Shown here in pieces: positions 26,168 to 35,696 of a stretch of DNA of 35,758 bases (positions are counted from its first letter, which is position 1; every line of letters begins with the position of its first letter). A model generated the notes under the pieces. The model worked only from the letters and a program-made list of their open reading frames with translations. It had not been told where the DNA came from and ran no database searches. Source of the DNA: Terriglobia bacterium (lineage in GTDB: Bacteria; Acidobacteriota; Terriglobia; Acidiferrales; UBA7541); contig JAIQFG010000053.1 of the NCBI GenBank assembly GCA_020073375.1, positions 1 through 35,758 on the forward strand, written 5' to 3'. A program made the translations under genes and the position numbers.

Positions 26168-27600
26168 TGGACTTCGTCCTGGAAGCCTGGACGAGCTCGC
26201 TGATCGAAATGTCCCGCGCGCTCTGGAAGTTCGGCGCAGGGCGGGCGTGGCAGCAGGGCGAACCGCTGAAGCTGCTGTTTGCCGGATACAACGGCACGCG
26301 CAATACGGGGTCGGACGTGCGCGTCGAGGAAATGCTGCGGCAGGTGCGGCGCGTGCTGGGCGAAAACAATGTCGCGCTCAGCGTGATGACCTTCGATCCG
26401 GCGCGCTCGCGCGGCTATTTTTCGGGAACCCGCCAGGTGCAGCTCCCCATGATCTTCCCGCCGTTTTTATTTCGCGAAGCGCGGAAATACGACGGCGTGA
26501 TCGCCTGCGAAGGCTCGATGTTCAAGAGCAAATTCGCCAACGCGCTTTCGACCATGACCATCGGCGCGCTGGGCATTGCCGCCGCGGAAAACAAACTCTC
26601 CGTCGGCTACGGCGGCGAAGCGGGCGCGATGGACCCGATGCTGGAAAAAATGTGCGCGCATTACCTGCGCCGCTCGCTGGTCATCACACGCAATGAAGAG
26701 TCACAGGGAATTCTCAGCAAGCTCGGCGTTCCCACCGAACTGGGCACGGACACCGCCTGGACCTTTGAGCCGCATCCTGCGGAATTCGGGCAAAAGGCGC
26801 TGGCCGCCGCCGGATGGGACGGCCGGACGCCGGTGCTGGCAATTTGCCCGATCAATCCATTTTGGTGGCCGGTAAGGCCTTCGGTGGCGAAGCTGATCGC
26901 GCGAAAATGTTTTGGCGCGTACAAGGAAAGCCACTACAGCTCGGTCTATTTTCACAATTCCGGGCCGGCGGTGGACGCCGCATATCAAAAATATCTGGGA
27001 TCGATTGCCGGCGCCGTGAAAGCATTTCGCGCGAAACACGAAGTGTTTCCTATTCTGGTGGCCATGGAGCGGCTGGACGCGCGGGCGTGCGAGGCGCTGG
27101 CTCCGCTGCTGGGCGGCGCGCCGGTGTTCACGTCCGACGCGCACGACATGTACGAACTGGTGAGCGTGCTGCGCTGCTGCAGCCTGATGGTTTCGTCGCG
27201 CTATCACGCCATGGTCACGTCCATGCCGGGCCTGGTGCCCTCGGCGGGAATCACGATGGACGAGCGCATACGGAATCTGCTGCGCGAACGCGGGCACGAA
27301 CACCTTCTGATGTCCGTGGACGATTCGGACCTGGAAGCGAAGCTGCTCGTGGTGCTGGAGCGGCTGGCGTCGGAGGCCGATGACGTGCGACAGGGCATCG
27401 CGTACTCCGTGGTGCGGAATTTGAAAACCATGGCGCGCATGGGAGTGTTTCTGGAGCGCGCGGTGCACACGTGTTATCCGGAGTTTCCGGTGCGCTCGGG
27501 AGTGCACGGGTGGGAGGAGTATCTTCCGCCGCTCAGCCCGAATCTGCAGCGGCTCCTCGAAACATATGACGGGGCGGCGGCAGCGGCGGCCGGGAATTGA
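26164..27600 (+). CDS. polysaccharide pyruvyl transferase family protein
   Basis: A 478-residue protein of the pyruvyl transferase family (CsaB/WcaK-like). The start [20 protein letters not shown] is the family's GYxGxxNxGD-type motif; the middle has [15 protein letters not shown] and GYGGEAGAM; a second Rossmann-like half carries [16 protein letters not shown] and the late [20 protein letters not shown] motif containing the conserved SRxH. Characterised relatives transfer pyruvate ketals from PEP to sugars. No glycosyltransferase is nearby, so the acceptor is unclear. The overlap with the SDR stop (ATGA) and the same strand tie it to the lipid operon. The C-terminus ends in an Ala-rich tail. 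Confidence 0.82.
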   Translation: MMDFVLEAWTSSLIEMSRALWKFGAGRAWQQGEPLKLLFAGYNGTRNTGSDVRVEEMLRQVRRVLGENNVALSVMTFDPARSRGYFSGTRQVQLPMIFPPFLFREARKYDGVIACEGSMFKSKFANALSTMTIGALGIAAAENKLSVGYGGEAGAMDPMLEKMCAHYLRRSLVITRNEESQGILSKLGVPTELGTDTAWTFEPHPAEFGQKALAAAGWDGRTPVLAICPINPFWWPVRPSVAKLIARKCFGAYKESHYSSVYFHNSGPAVDAAYQKYLGSIAGAVKAFRAKHEVFPILVAMERLDARACEALAPLLGGAPVFTSDAHDMYELVSVLRCCSLMVSSRYHAMVTSMPGLVPSAGITMDERIRNLLRERGHEHLLMSVDDSDLEAKLLVVLERLASEADDVRQGIAYSVVRNLKTMARMGVFLERAVHTCYPEFPVRSGVHGWEEYLPPLSPNLQRLLETYDGAAAAAAGN

Positions 27601-27626
27601 GTGCGCGTTGAGGATTGATGCGGGTT

Positions 27627-27703
27627 GGTGGCACAGGCATCAGCTTGTGCGCCATTCCGGCATAGCTCGCATCTAAACCGCACAGGCTGAAGCCTGTGCC
27701 ACC
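27627..27703. repeat. REPIN-like paired palindrome, partly decayed
   Basis: The right arm (27679-27703) is a clean hairpin CACAGGC / loop TGAA / GCCTGTG ending in CCACC. The left arm (27627-27651) begins GGTGGCACAGGC but its hairpin carries two changes. It is inside the lipid cluster. Confidence 0.75.
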
Positions 27704-27759
27704 TGGATTTGCCGGCGCAGCACTCATGGAAATCTGGCAGTAGCTCTGACGAATTCCAA

Positions 27760-29439
27760 ATGAATTTCCTCGAAAACATTTTCTCGCGCTTGCAGGCGGC
27801 GCCGGATCGCGTGGTGCTGGCCGAGGCGCACGTCGGCGGGATGACTGCTTCCGGCGAGGCCGCCTCGCAGAAGACCGCGACAGGCTCGGAGCTGCTCGCG
27901 CAAATTGCCGTGGCGCGCGCCTATTTGCGCGCGGCGGGTCTGGCGAAAGGCGATCGCTGCGCGATGATTGCTCCCAACAGCATTCGCTGGGCCGCGCTTG
28001 ATCTGGCGATCGTCGCCGAAGGACTGATCGCGGTGCCGCTCTACGCGCGGCAGGCGCCGGCGGAACTGGCCGCGATGCTGCGCGATGCCGCACCGGGATT
28101 GATTTGCTGCGGCGATGCGGCGCTGCGCGATGCGCTTGCGGCGGCCTGGCGGGATGCGCTGCGCACCGTGTTGTTTGACGAGATATTCAGTGCCGATACG
28201 GAATCCTCTTTAGTTGAGCCGCCCTCGCACGCCACTCTCGCCCCGCAAGACACCGTAGCGATTCTCTACACCTCGGGAACTTCCGGCGAAGCCAAGGGCG
28301 TGATGCTGACCGTGGCGAACCTCGATCACATGCTTTTCTGCACCGGAGCGCGGCTCGATCAACTGATGGGCGCGCGGGAAACGCCGGACCGCGTGTTTCA
28401 TTACTTGCCGTTTTGTTTTGCGGGATCGTGGGTTCTGCTGCTGTCGTGTTTGTCGCGGAACAGCATGCTCACGCTGTCCATGGACCTGACGAAACTTGCC
28501 GAGGAAATCGGCGTCGCGGCGCCAAATTATTTCCTGAACGTGCCGACGCTGCTGGAGCGCATACGCTCGGGAGTCGAGGGAAACATCCGCAAACGCGGCG
28601 GGATGATCGCGAAGATTTTCGATCGCGCGACGGCGGCATGGGCGCGCGTGAATGCCAAAGCGCCTCATACTTGGGATTTTTTCTGGCTGGGCCTCGCAGG
28701 CCTGGTGATTTTTCCCTCCATCCGCAAACGGCTGGGGCCGAATTTGCGCGCGTTGATTTGCGGCTCGGCTCCGCTGGCGCGCGATACGCAGCTTTTCTTC
28801 ATGATGCTGGGGATTCGCGTGCTCCAGGTCTATGGCCTCACGGAAACCACGGCCATCTGCACCATGGACGATCCCGCGCGCATCGATCCGGGACGCGTGG
28901 GGCCGGCGATTCCGGGCATTGAAATGAAATTGGGCGAGAATGATGAAATTCTCGTGCGCGGGGCAAATATTTTTCCGGGGTACTGGCGCCGCCCGGAGCA
29001 AACCGACGCGGTGCTGCGCGACGGCTGGTTCCACACGGGCGATCAGGGCAACGTGGACGCGCAGGGAAACTGGCGCATCACCGGAAGAATCAAGAATCTG
29101 ATTATTTTGAATTCGGGGCATAACATTGCCCCGGAACCGATTGAGGAAGAACTCGTGCGCAGCGTGCGCGGGGCGCAGCAGGTGGTGCTGGTCGGTAACG
29201 GGCGCAGCTTCCTCGCGGCCATCGTCACCGGTGAAGTTGCTAGAGGGGAAATCGATTCGCAATTGGAACGGCTGAACGCTACACTGCCGCACTACAGGAA
29301 GATTCGCGCGTTTCATTCGGCGAAGGAGCCTCTTTCGATTGAAAATGGCCTATTGACGGCCAACGGCAAGCTGCGCCGCGATGCCATCGCCGCGCGCTTT
29401 GCCGAGGATATTGAACGGATGTACGCAAAATCGGAGTGA
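27760..29439 (+). CDS. AMP-forming acyl-CoA synthetase / ligase (1)
   Basis: A 559-residue adenylate-forming enzyme. The phosphate loop is [14 protein letters not shown] (Tyr170 onward), the A5 motif is [11 protein letters not shown], the hinge/A7-A8 region has [17 protein letters not shown] and RIKNLIIL, and the C-terminal lysine motif occurs in [12 protein letters not shown]. It activates a carboxylic acid as acyl-AMP and would pass it to CoA or to the ACP encoded downstream; which one is not decidable by eye. The start is placed at ATG 27760; the longer frame begins with a TTG close to the REPIN. The gap to the previous gene (160 nt) is occupied by that REPIN. Confidence 0.86.
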   Translation: MNFLENIFSRLQAAPDRVVLAEAHVGGMTASGEAASQKTATGSELLAQIAVARAYLRAAGLAKGDRCAMIAPNSIRWAALDLAIVAEGLIAVPLYARQAPAELAAMLRDAAPGLICCGDAALRDALAAAWRDALRTVLFDEIFSADTESSLVEPPSHATLAPQDTVAILYTSGTSGEAKGVMLTVANLDHMLFCTGARLDQLMGARETPDRVFHYLPFCFAGSWVLLLSCLSRNSMLTLSMDLTKLAEEIGVAAPNYFLNVPTLLERIRSGVEGNIRKRGGMIAKIFDRATAAWARVNAKAPHTWDFFWLGLAGLVIFPSIRKRLGPNLRALICGSAPLARDTQLFFMMLGIRVLQVYGLTETTAICTMDDPARIDPGRVGPAIPGIEMKLGENDEILVRGANIFPGYWRRPEQTDAVLRDGWFHTGDQGNVDAQGNWRITGRIKNLIILNSGHNIAPEPIEEELVRSVRGAQQVVLVGNGRSFLAAIVTGEVARGEIDSQLERLNATLPHYRKIRAFHSAKEPLSIENGLLTANGKLRRDAIAARFAEDIERMYAKSE

Positions 29440-29484
29440 CGGGGCGGATGAGCAAAGGAATGGACTATTTTTCGCCCTCGCTCG

Positions 29485-30309
29485 ATGAATGAATTGACGA
29501 ACACCATGGACGAATACAAAGGCAAATCGCTTTCCTGGAGCGTGGCCGACGGCGTCATCGAGCTGGCGTTGGACCGCGCGCCGGCCAATGAAATCGGGCT
29601 GGCCATGCTTGAGGACCTCGAACGGTTCATCACCATGCTGCCGGCGCTGGAATTGAAGGCGAGCGCTCTTATTATCTACAGTAAGCAGAAGGCGGGATTT
29701 TCGGCCGGCGCGGATTTGCGCGAACTTTACGCGCAGGCGCAGAAAATGGAGATGGCTTCGGCCGTCAAGGGAGTCCGCGATTTTCTGAACCGGATTCACG
29801 CGGTGATGAACCGGCTGGACACTTCGCCGCTCACGACCATCGCGGCGGTTCATGGGGTTTGTTTCGGCGGCGGATTCGAGCTGGCGCTGGCCTGCGATTT
29901 GATCGTGGCGGACAAGATGGCGCGCTTCTGCTTTCCGGAACTTCGCCTGGGAATTATTCCGTGCTTCGGCGGGATTCCGCGGCTGAAGCGCGATATTGGA
30001 AACGCCGTGGTCCGCGACTTGCTCCTGACCGGGCGGAGCATCAATGCGACCAAGGCGCTGGCGGTGGGACTCGCCAGCCAGGTGGCGGCCGAAGGCGAAG
30101 CGCTGCGCGTGGCCCGCTCGACCGCCGCGCAAACCACGAAATTCGACCGCACCACGGCAGCGGCCGCCAAGGAATTCATCAAGCCGCTCCCGGCCGAGGA
30201 ACTGCGCCGCGAGATCGAACTTTTTTGCGAGCTTTTCACGAGGCCGGCGGTGATGGAAGCGCTGCTTAAATTTGTGGAGAGCACGGACGCGATGCCTTAT
30301 CTGCCGTGA
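29485..30309 (+). CDS. enoyl-CoA hydratase/isomerase family protein
   Basis: A 274-residue crotonase-fold protein. The oxyanion-hole regions are visible: GFSAGADLREL and HGVCFGGGFELALACDLIVA, followed by FCFPELRLGIIPCFGGIPRL with a glutamate at the position usually catalytic. Hydratase, isomerase or related activity on a thioester is expected. The first ATG at 29485 overlaps a tiny 14-codon frame (29448-29492) that has the better ribosome-binding site, so translation may be coupled; an ATG at 29506 is also possible. It sits between an acyl ligase and an ACP, pointing to modification of an activated acyl chain. Confidence 0.83.
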   Translation: MNELTNTMDEYKGKSLSWSVADGVIELALDRAPANEIGLAMLEDLERFITMLPALELKASALIIYSKQKAGFSAGADLRELYAQAQKMEMASAVKGVRDFLNRIHAVMNRLDTSPLTTIAAVHGVCFGGGFELALACDLIVADKMARFCFPELRLGIIPCFGGIPRLKRDIGNAVVRDLLLTGRSINATKALAVGLASQVAAEGEALRVARSTAAQTTKFDRTTAAAAKEFIKPLPAEELRREIELFCELFTRPAVMEALLKFVESTDAMPYLP

Positions 30310-30348
30310 TTCGCCGCTCGTGGCAGAACTGTGCAGTCTTCCTGTAAA

Positions 30349-30603
30349 ATGAATGTGATCGTGAAGACCATCGAACAGACAACCGAGGAAATCCTGACTC
30401 TGGCGGCCACGCATTTCAAGGTGCCGCGCGCCGGGCTGCAGGCCAGCGACGATTTTTATAAGAAGCTCGGCATCGACAGCTTGCAGGCCCTGGAACTGCT
30501 CACGCGGCTTGAAAATCATTTTGGCGTGGAGCTACCGGACTACGAAGTCCAGGGCGTCAGCGATTTTTCCACGCTGGCTTCCCGGATCCAAGCGAGGCTC
30601 TGA
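30349..30603 (+). CDS. acyl carrier protein
   Basis: An 84-residue four-helix carrier protein. The phosphopantetheine-attachment motif is GIDSLQALELL with Ser44 (DSL), and the rest (acidic helix II/III region, LENHFGVELPDYEV) is a standard ACP. I start at ATG 30349; a GTG at 30331 is in frame but further out. It lies between the crotonase-family gene and the second ligase, with no ketosynthase nearby, so it is probably a dedicated carrier that is loaded by one of the two ligases rather than the housekeeping AcpP. A 4'-phosphopantetheinyl transferase must come from elsewhere. Confidence 0.9.
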   Translation: MNVIVKTIEQTTEEILTLAATHFKVPRAGLQASDDFYKKLGIDSLQALELLTRLENHFGVELPDYEVQGVSDFSTLASRIQARL

Positions 30604-30647
30604 TCGCCACGCCGAATAAAGCGAATCCTCCCGTGATTTCCCCCTAT

Positions 30648-30686
30648 AATCTTGTTTTTCTCTGTGTCTCCGTGCCTCTGTGGCAA
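30648..30686 (+). repeat. T/C/G-rich low-complexity stretch
   Basis: Text of the kind TCTCTGTGTCTCCGTGCCTC runs into the start region of the next gene. It looks like a dispersed simple-sequence element; no ribosome-binding site is visible within it. Confidence 0.4.
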
Positions 30687-30691
30687 TTTTT

Positions 30692-32401
30692 ATGCTCGAC
30701 CTGACGAAATACGAATCGCTGGGAGCGGCGCTGCGCGATGCGGTGGCGCGCTGGCCCGATGAAGTTTGCCTGATCGAGGCCGACCGCGAGCGCGAGAAGT
30801 CGCGCCTGACCTACCGACAATTCCAGGAGGCGGCCGAACCGCTGGCGGCGGCTCTGGAGGATTCCGGATTTGCGGCCGGCGACCGAGCGGCGATCATCAT
30901 GACCAATCAGCCGAAGTGGCTGATCTCGGCGTACGCCGTGTTTTTTGCGGGCGGAGTGGTGGTGCCACTGGATTACAAACTTTCCGCCAAAGAGCACCTG
31001 CAATTGCTGGCGCACTCCAAATCGAAAGTTCTGTTCGTGGAATATCCGCTGTGGCGCGCCATCACGCAGGCCGCGGACTTTTCCGCGCTGGCTGTGCAAA
31101 CGGTTCTGGTCACGGAGGCGCCGCCAAACGTTGGTCTGGCCGGCGCTCGGCGCTGGGAGGAGTTTCACGCGGCGCGCGCCCCGGAATTTCGGCTCCGCTC
31201 GCGGCAGGACATGGCTTGCATCGTGTATTCCTCCGGCACGGGCGGCCGGCCGAAAGGATGCGTGCTGACGCACGGCAACTATCTGGAACAATGTCGCGCG
31301 CTCACGGCGCTGTATCCGTTCTGGCCCGGCGTGCGCTACCTGAGCATTCTTCCCACCAATCACGCCATCGATTTCATGGTCGGATTCATCGGGCCGTTCA
31401 CATGCGGCGCGACCGTGGTGCATCTGCGGACGCTGCGGCCGGAATTTGTGCGCGAAGCGTTCACGCGCTACAAGATCACATACATGAGCCTGGTGCCGCT
31501 GGTGCTCGGCAACCTTCAAAAAGGATTGCAGCAGCGGTTTGCCGAGCTGCCTCCGCTGAAGCGCAAAATATTCAATGCACTGCTCGCGGCCAACAAACGG
31601 CTCACGCGGCGGCGGCCGAATCTCGCTCTGAGCCGGCGGCTGCTGAAGCAGGTGCACCAGGCGTTCGGCGGAGAGTTGCGCGCGCTGTTTGTGGGCGGCG
31701 CGTTCACCGAACCGCAGACGCTGCAATTTTTTTACGAACTGGGAATCCAGGTGGCGAACGGCTATGGGCTGACGGAGGCGGGGACGGCGGTGACGCTGAA
31801 CGATTTTAATCCGGTGCGCACGGACACGGTGGGGCGGCCGCTGCCGGGGGTGGAGCTGCGCATCGCGGAACCCGACGCCGAGGGGATCGGCGAAGTGGCG
31901 GTGCGCAGCAACACGGTGATGTCCCACTACCTGGACGATCCGGAGCTGACGGCGGAGACGATCGTGGACGGCTGGCTGATGACCGGGGATTTCGGGCGCA
32001 TCGACGACGCGGGGCATTTGCAGCTGCTGGGCCGCAAGAAAAACATGATTGTCACGTCCGAGGGGAAAAACATTTATCCGGAGGACATCGAGAATTCCTT
32101 CGCGGGACTGGCGGTGAAGGAGTACTGCATTTTTGCCGCGAACTTTGTCTGGCCGCAGCGGTCCATGGTGGGCGAGCAACTGGTGCTGGTGCTGCACCCT
32201 GAAACGGGGCGCGCGGTGGATGACGCGCTGCGCGCGGAAATTTCCCGGCGCAACATGCATTTGTTGAATTACAAACGCGTCAGCGGATACGTGGTGTGGG
32301 ACCGGGATTTCCCGCGCACCGCTTCGATGAAAATCAAGCGCGCCGTGCTCGCGGAAGAAATCGGCAAGGCTCTCGACCGCGCGGCGGTGGTTTCCCTGTG
32401 A
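30692..32401 (+). CDS. AMP-forming acyl ligase (2)
   Basis: A 569-residue adenylate-forming enzyme. The phosphate loop is [15 protein letters not shown] (Tyr179 onward), A5 is [14 protein letters not shown], then [16 protein letters not shown], and the C-terminal lysine region reads [12 protein letters not shown]. It resembles the long-chain acyl-CoA synthetase / O-succinylbenzoate-ligase group more than ligase 1 does, and it may be the partner that loads the ACP directly upstream. The ATG at 30692 is preferred to a GTG at 30680. Its TGA overlaps the GTG of the next gene (GTGA), showing tight coupling. Confidence 0.86.
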   Translation: MLDLTKYESLGAALRDAVARWPDEVCLIEADREREKSRLTYRQFQEAAEPLAAALEDSGFAAGDRAAIIMTNQPKWLISAYAVFFAGGVVVPLDYKLSAKEHLQLLAHSKSKVLFVEYPLWRAITQAADFSALAVQTVLVTEAPPNVGLAGARRWEEFHAARAPEFRLRSRQDMACIVYSSGTGGRPKGCVLTHGNYLEQCRALTALYPFWPGVRYLSILPTNHAIDFMVGFIGPFTCGATVVHLRTLRPEFVREAFTRYKITYMSLVPLVLGNLQKGLQQRFAELPPLKRKIFNALLAANKRLTRRRPNLALSRRLLKQVHQAFGGELRALFVGGAFTEPQTLQFFYELGIQVANGYGLTEAGTAVTLNDFNPVRTDTVGRPLPGVELRIAEPDAEGIGEVAVRSNTVMSHYLDDPELTAETIVDGWLMTGDFGRIDDAGHLQLLGRKKNMIVTSEGKNIYPEDIENSFAGLAVKEYCIFAANFVWPQRSMVGEQLVLVLHPETGRAVDDALRAEISRRNMHLLNYKRVSGYVVWDRDFPRTASMKIKRAVLAEEIGKALDRAAVVSL

Positions 32402-33294
32402 ACGAAACTTATTTCACAATCGTGAATCCGGCGGCGGGCGGCGGGCGCTGCGGGAAACTGGCTCCGCGGGCGCTGGATCGGCTGCGCGGCGCGGGCCTTG
32501 CGCTCGAAGTGCGCCAGACGCGCGCTGCGGGCGAAGCCACGATTTTGGCGCATGAGGCCTACGCCGCGGGATTTCGTAATTTTATCGCTGTCGGAGGCGA
32601 CGGCACGGGATTCGAGATCGTCAACGGATTGTTTCCCGCGGCGCTCACCGGCGGGCGCGCCGCGCTGGGATTTCTTCCGCTGGGGACCGGAAATTCCTTC
32701 TTGCGCGATTTCACCAATCGCGGCGCGGACTACGCCATCGAAGCAATTCTGGAGCGCCGCAGGCGGCCCTGCGACGTGATTCAACTGAACCACGCGGGGG
32801 AATCGCTGTATTACATCAATACCTTGAACATGGGATTCGCGGCGGACGTTGCCACGCTCACCAACCGGCGCCTGAAATTTCTGGGAGAGTTCGGTTATCT
32901 GGTAGGCGTGCTGGTTTCGCTGGCGCGGCTGCGGCGGCGTCCGTTTCCGTTACGCGCAAACGGCGAGCGCGACGAGCGGCGTTGCCTGTTTGTGGCCTTC
33001 AGCAACAGCAAGTATACCGGCGGTAAGATGATGATTGCGCCGGATGCGGCCGTGGACAGCGGCGCGATTGAATACGTGCACTGGGGGCCGATCGGGCGGC
33101 TGGGGTTAATCCGCAATTTGCCGAAACTTTTTGACGGCACGCACATGAAGCACAAGCTGGCGTCGCGGCGCACGGCTGGGCGCATCGAGTTTGATTTGAA
33201 GGGGCCCGTGGACGTGGTGGTGGACGGCGAAGTGCTTACGCTGGACGTGGAATCGCTTGAAGTGCTGCCGGGGGCGCTGGACGTGATGGTATGA
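32398..33294 (+). CDS. diacylglycerol kinase family lipid kinase
   Basis: A 298-residue member of the DAGK catalytic-domain (LCB5/YegS/DgkB-like) family. Blocks: [14 protein letters not shown] at residues 8-21 (nucleotide-binding start), [14 protein letters not shown] with the GGDGT motif at 66-70, and [18 protein letters not shown]-terminal beta-sandwich half carries [18 protein letters not shown] and [18 protein letters not shown]. It would phosphorylate a lipid alcohol. The start is GTG at 32398 overlapping the previous stop; longer in-frame starts would lie inside the ligase gene. It overlaps the next gene by 4 nt. Confidence 0.88.
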   Translation: MNETYFTIVNPAAGGGRCGKLAPRALDRLRGAGLALEVRQTRAAGEATILAHEAYAAGFRNFIAVGGDGTGFEIVNGLFPAALTGGRAALGFLPLGTGNSFLRDFTNRGADYAIEAILERRRRPCDVIQLNHAGESLYYINTLNMGFAADVATLTNRRLKFLGEFGYLVGVLVSLARLRRRPFPLRANGERDERRCLFVAFSNSKYTGGKMMIAPDAAVDSGAIEYVHWGPIGRLGLIRNLPKLFDGTHMKHKLASRRTAGRIEFDLKGPVDVVVDGEVLTLDVESLEVLPGALDVMV

Positions 33295-34100
33295 GCGGCG
33301 AAAGCGGCCAGCAGGTGGCGGTTCCCGCGGCGGCCGGATCGCCGGGCGAGCACGGGGCGCGGCGCGCATGGGCGATTGTGCAGAGCACGTATCGCTGGCT
33401 GCTGTGCGCGGCGTATTTTTTTCCAGTGTGCAGTTTTCTGGTGCTGCTGGGAATTTTTGTCGACCCGCGTAAAAATGACGGGGCGCAGCGGATGCTGTGC
33501 CGCGTGACGATGAAACTGGCCGGCGCGAAACTGGTGGTGCGCCGCGCGCCGGGCTTCGATCCGGGGCGGAACGTTTTTTTCCTGGTAAACCACGTCAACC
33601 TGTTCGACCCATTCGTGCTGTACGCCACGATTCCGCAATTCTTCCGCGGGCTGGAGCTGGAATCGCATTTCCGCATTCCCGTGTACGGCTGGATGATGAA
33701 GCGGTTCGGCAACGTGCCCGTGCCGGACCAGAACCGTCCCTCGGACCTGAAGCGCATGTGGCGGCTGAGTCGCGCCGCGATCGATTCCGGAGTGAGCCTG
33801 GCCGTGTTTCCCGAAGGGCAGCGAACGCGTGACGGGCGCGTGGGTCCGTTCAAGGACGGCGTGTTCCGCATGGCGCTGCAATTCGGCACGCCGATTGTGC
33901 CGGTGAGCGTGGTGGGTGCGTTTGCATTTAACAAGAAAACGAGCTGGCTGCTGCGCCCGGGAACGGTCACCGTATATTTGCACGATGTGATCGAGACACA
34001 GGACCTGCGCAAGGAAGATGTTCCGGCGCTGCGGGACCGGGTGCATGCCATTATTTCGGGGCCGATTGACGAAGGGCTTATTGCGTCTCGGAAGAACTGA
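33291..34100 (+). CDS. PlsC-type lysophospholipid acyltransferase
   Basis: A 269-residue acyltransferase. The catalytic NHxxxxD motif is NHVNLFD (His101, Asp106), and the glycerol-phosphate-binding motif is FPEGQRTRDGRVGPFKDG (from Phe173). A membrane-anchoring hydrophobic segment lies near the N-terminus (WLLCAAYFFPVCSFLVLLGI), so it is a membrane-bound enzyme that acylates a glycerophosphate acceptor, giving phosphatidic-acid-type products. The overlap with the lipid kinase gene (ATGA) makes a kinase-then-acyltransferase pair. It is the last co-directional gene of the cluster. Confidence 0.88.
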   Translation: MSGESGQQVAVPAAAGSPGEHGARRAWAIVQSTYRWLLCAAYFFPVCSFLVLLGIFVDPRKNDGAQRMLCRVTMKLAGAKLVVRRAPGFDPGRNVFFLVNHVNLFDPFVLYATIPQFFRGLELESHFRIPVYGWMMKRFGNVPVPDQNRPSDLKRMWRLSRAAIDSGVSLAVFPEGQRTRDGRVGPFKDGVFRMALQFGTPIVPVSVVGAFAFNKKTSWLLRPGTVTVYLHDVIETQDLRKEDVPALRDRVHAIISGPIDEGLIASRKN

Positions 34101-34116
34101 CGTATCCGGGGAGGAG

Positions 34117-34728
34117 TTACAGCGAGAGGCGGATGCCCGGCAGCGTGCGCCCCGCCTTGGTTTCCCGCCAGGTGAAAAAGATTCGGTGCATGACGGTCAT
34201 GGTGGCGACCACGGAAATGACCCACAGAGCGGGGGCCATGCGGTTGAACAAGCCGCCCAGGATGAGCAGGACCATGCGCTCGGGGCGTTCCATGAAGCCG
34301 ACCTTGCACAGGGGGATCAAGGACTCGGCGCGCGCGCGCGAATAGCTGACCATCACTGACCCAGCCGTGGCCACCGCGGCCAGGATCACGTAGGATCCCC
34401 GCCCGGCCTGCGCGTAGTACACCAGCAAGCCCATGTAGAGCGCCATGTCCGAATAGCGGTCAAGGGTGGAATCGAAAAATGCGCCGAAGGCCGTCACGCG
34501 CTTCTCGCGCCGCGCCACTTGTCCATCGAGCATGTCCAGAAACGCGGCGAAGAAAATAATCATGGCGCCGGAGCGAAATTTTCCCAGCGCGAACATGACC
34601 GCCGCCCAGCAATTCACCAGCAGGCCGAAGAACGTGAGCAGGTTCGGGTTGATGCCCGTCGAGGCGACCACGTCCACGATTTTCTCCAGCAGCCAGCGCC
34701 CGCCCTCTCCGATTTTACGTGTGAACAT
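34117..34728 (-). CDS. CDP-alcohol phosphatidyltransferase
   Basis: A 203-residue membrane enzyme with the complete CDP-alcohol motif: Asp65, Asp68-Gly69, Ala72-Arg73, Gly82, Asp86 and Asp90 in exact spacing, within LDMLDGQVARREKRVTAFGA. Hydrophobic segments surround it (LTFFGLLVNCWAAVMFALG, YVILAAVATAGSVMVSYS, APALWVISVVATMTVM). It joins a CDP-activated lipid to an alcohol headgroup (glycerol-P, inositol-P and so on; not decidable). It is convergent with the PlsC gene, 16 nt apart, so it is a neighbour but not part of that transcript. A GTG at 34752 is an alternative start. Confidence 0.87.
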   Translation of the reverse strand: MFTRKIGEGGRWLLEKIVDVVASTGINPNLLTFFGLLVNCWAAVMFALGKFRSGAMIIFFAAFLDMLDGQVARREKRVTAFGAFFDSTLDRYSDMALYMGLLVYYAQAGRGSYVILAAVATAGSVMVSYSRARAESLIPLCKVGFMERPERMVLLILGGLFNRMAPALWVISVVATMTVMHRIFFTWRETKAGRTLPGIRLSL

Positions 34729-34919
34729 TGTTCGATGCGCGGTTCCGCGCACGTCTCCGCCGATGAATCATACGCTACCGGGCGGCGGTGCCTCAAGCGG
34801 GTCGGGTGACTTACGTCTAACCCGGCTTTGCGGCGCTTGACGTTGCCGCCTGCGCGGCGTAATCTCCGGCATATCGTTCCAAATCATTTGGATCCAAATA
34901 GAAGACAAAGGGGAGAAGA

Positions 34920-35390
34920 ATGAAACGAAAGCTATCGATTCTCGCAGTTTGCGCGGTGGTTCTGGCCGCCGGAAGCCTGGCCCTGGCCCAGGACAACCCG
35001 TTCGTCGGGACCTGGAAAATGAACGTGGCCGCATCCAAATTTGAGCCGGGACCGCCGCCGCAGAGCCAGTCGCGCACCTGGAACGCCGACGGCAGCGTGA
35101 ACATTACCGGCGTCAACGCAGCCGGAAAGACCGCGGGCTACGGCTACACGATCAATGGCGATGGAAAAGAGTATCCGGTATCGGGCTCGATCCCGAACGG
35201 GTCCGACAAAATCTCCTCCAAGAAAGTGGGCGCCAACAAGATGACGGCGTCGTTCACGAAGGCCGGGAAGGTAGTTGAGTCCACGACGTTCACGGTCTCC
35301 AAAGATGGGAAGACGCTGGAGATCGTGGCCAAGGGAATCCTGCCCGATGGCAAGACGTTGAATAACGATACGAAATGGGATAAGCAGTAG
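34920..35390 (+). CDS. small secreted beta-rich protein
   Basis: A 156-residue protein with a signal peptide (MKRKLSILAVCAVVLAAGSL, then ALAQ) and a mature part of alternating short strands and turns (DNPFVGTWKMNVAASKFEPG, GYGYTINGDGKEYPVSG). The latter resembles lipocalin-like domains common in acidobacterial secreted proteins. Function unknown. A purine-rich GGGGAGAAG precedes the ATG. A good terminator follows 24 nt after the stop, so it is monocistronic. Confidence 0.8.
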   Translation: MKRKLSILAVCAVVLAAGSLALAQDNPFVGTWKMNVAASKFEPGPPPQSQSRTWNADGSVNITGVNAAGKTAGYGYTINGDGKEYPVSGSIPNGSDKISSKKVGANKMTASFTKAGKVVESTTFTVSKDGKTLEIVAKGILPDGKTLNNDTKWDKQ

Positions 35391-35413
35391 GCCGTTTGGG
35401 AAGATCCATGCGG

Positions 35414-35443
35414 GGGCTTGCCGGGTGCAAGCCCTCGTTTTTT
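35414..35443 (+). terminator. intrinsic terminator
   Basis: GGGCTTGC and GCAAGCCC form an 8-bp perfect stem with a 5-nt loop, followed by TCGTTTTTT. Confidence 0.88.
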
Positions 35444-35512
35444 CTCTGGAGCCAAGATTTGCGGCATGCTGCAATGGGGAAAGAACTGATCTTCGCTAAG
35501 TGGGCTCTTCAC

Positions 35513-35542
35513 TTGACCCCTCACTCTCCCGCCCGTTATGAT
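35513..35542 (+). promoter_or_regulatory. promoter of tRNA-Ile
   Basis: -35 TTGACC at 35513-35518 and -10 TATGAT at 35537-35542, 18 bp apart. The start would lie about 25 nt before the tRNA. The -10 is identical to that of the 16S promoter. Confidence 0.65.
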
Positions 35543-35573
35543 GTTTGGCACAGTTCGTAGCCAAAGTTGCATT

Positions 35574-35650
35574 GGGCCTGTAGCTCAGGTGGCTAGAGCG
35601 CACCCCTGATAAGGGTGAGGTCGGTAGTTCAAGTCTACCCAGGCCCACCA
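35574..35650 (+). tRNA. tRNA-Ile (anticodon GAT)
   Basis: A complete 77-nt cloverleaf with the CCA end encoded. The acceptor stem is GGGCCTG with CAGGCCC, the anticodon stem CACCC with GGGTG holds the loop CTGATAA, and the T stem is GGTAG with CTACC around TTCAAGT. In linked rRNA operons this tRNA usually lies between 16S and 23S; here it is solitary, more than 24 kb from the 16S gene. Confidence 0.97.
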
Positions 35651-35675
35651 ACCTTCCTCGCGAGCGACCCTATTC

Positions 35676-35696
35676 ATGGTAAGATCGTCTTACCAT
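35676..35696. promoter_or_regulatory. palindrome over the antitoxin start codon
   Basis: ATGGTAAGA and TCTTACCAT are perfect 9-nt reverse complements separated by TCG. The right arm contains the first two bases of the ATG at 35695. AbrB/MazE-type antitoxins bind palindromes at their own promoters. Confidence 0.6.

Noticed and set aside
30644..32260. 538-codon open frame on the minus strand
   Set aside because: It is antisense to the second acyl ligase, whose motifs are all in the plus frame; the product is Arg/His/Gln-rich without recognisable structure.
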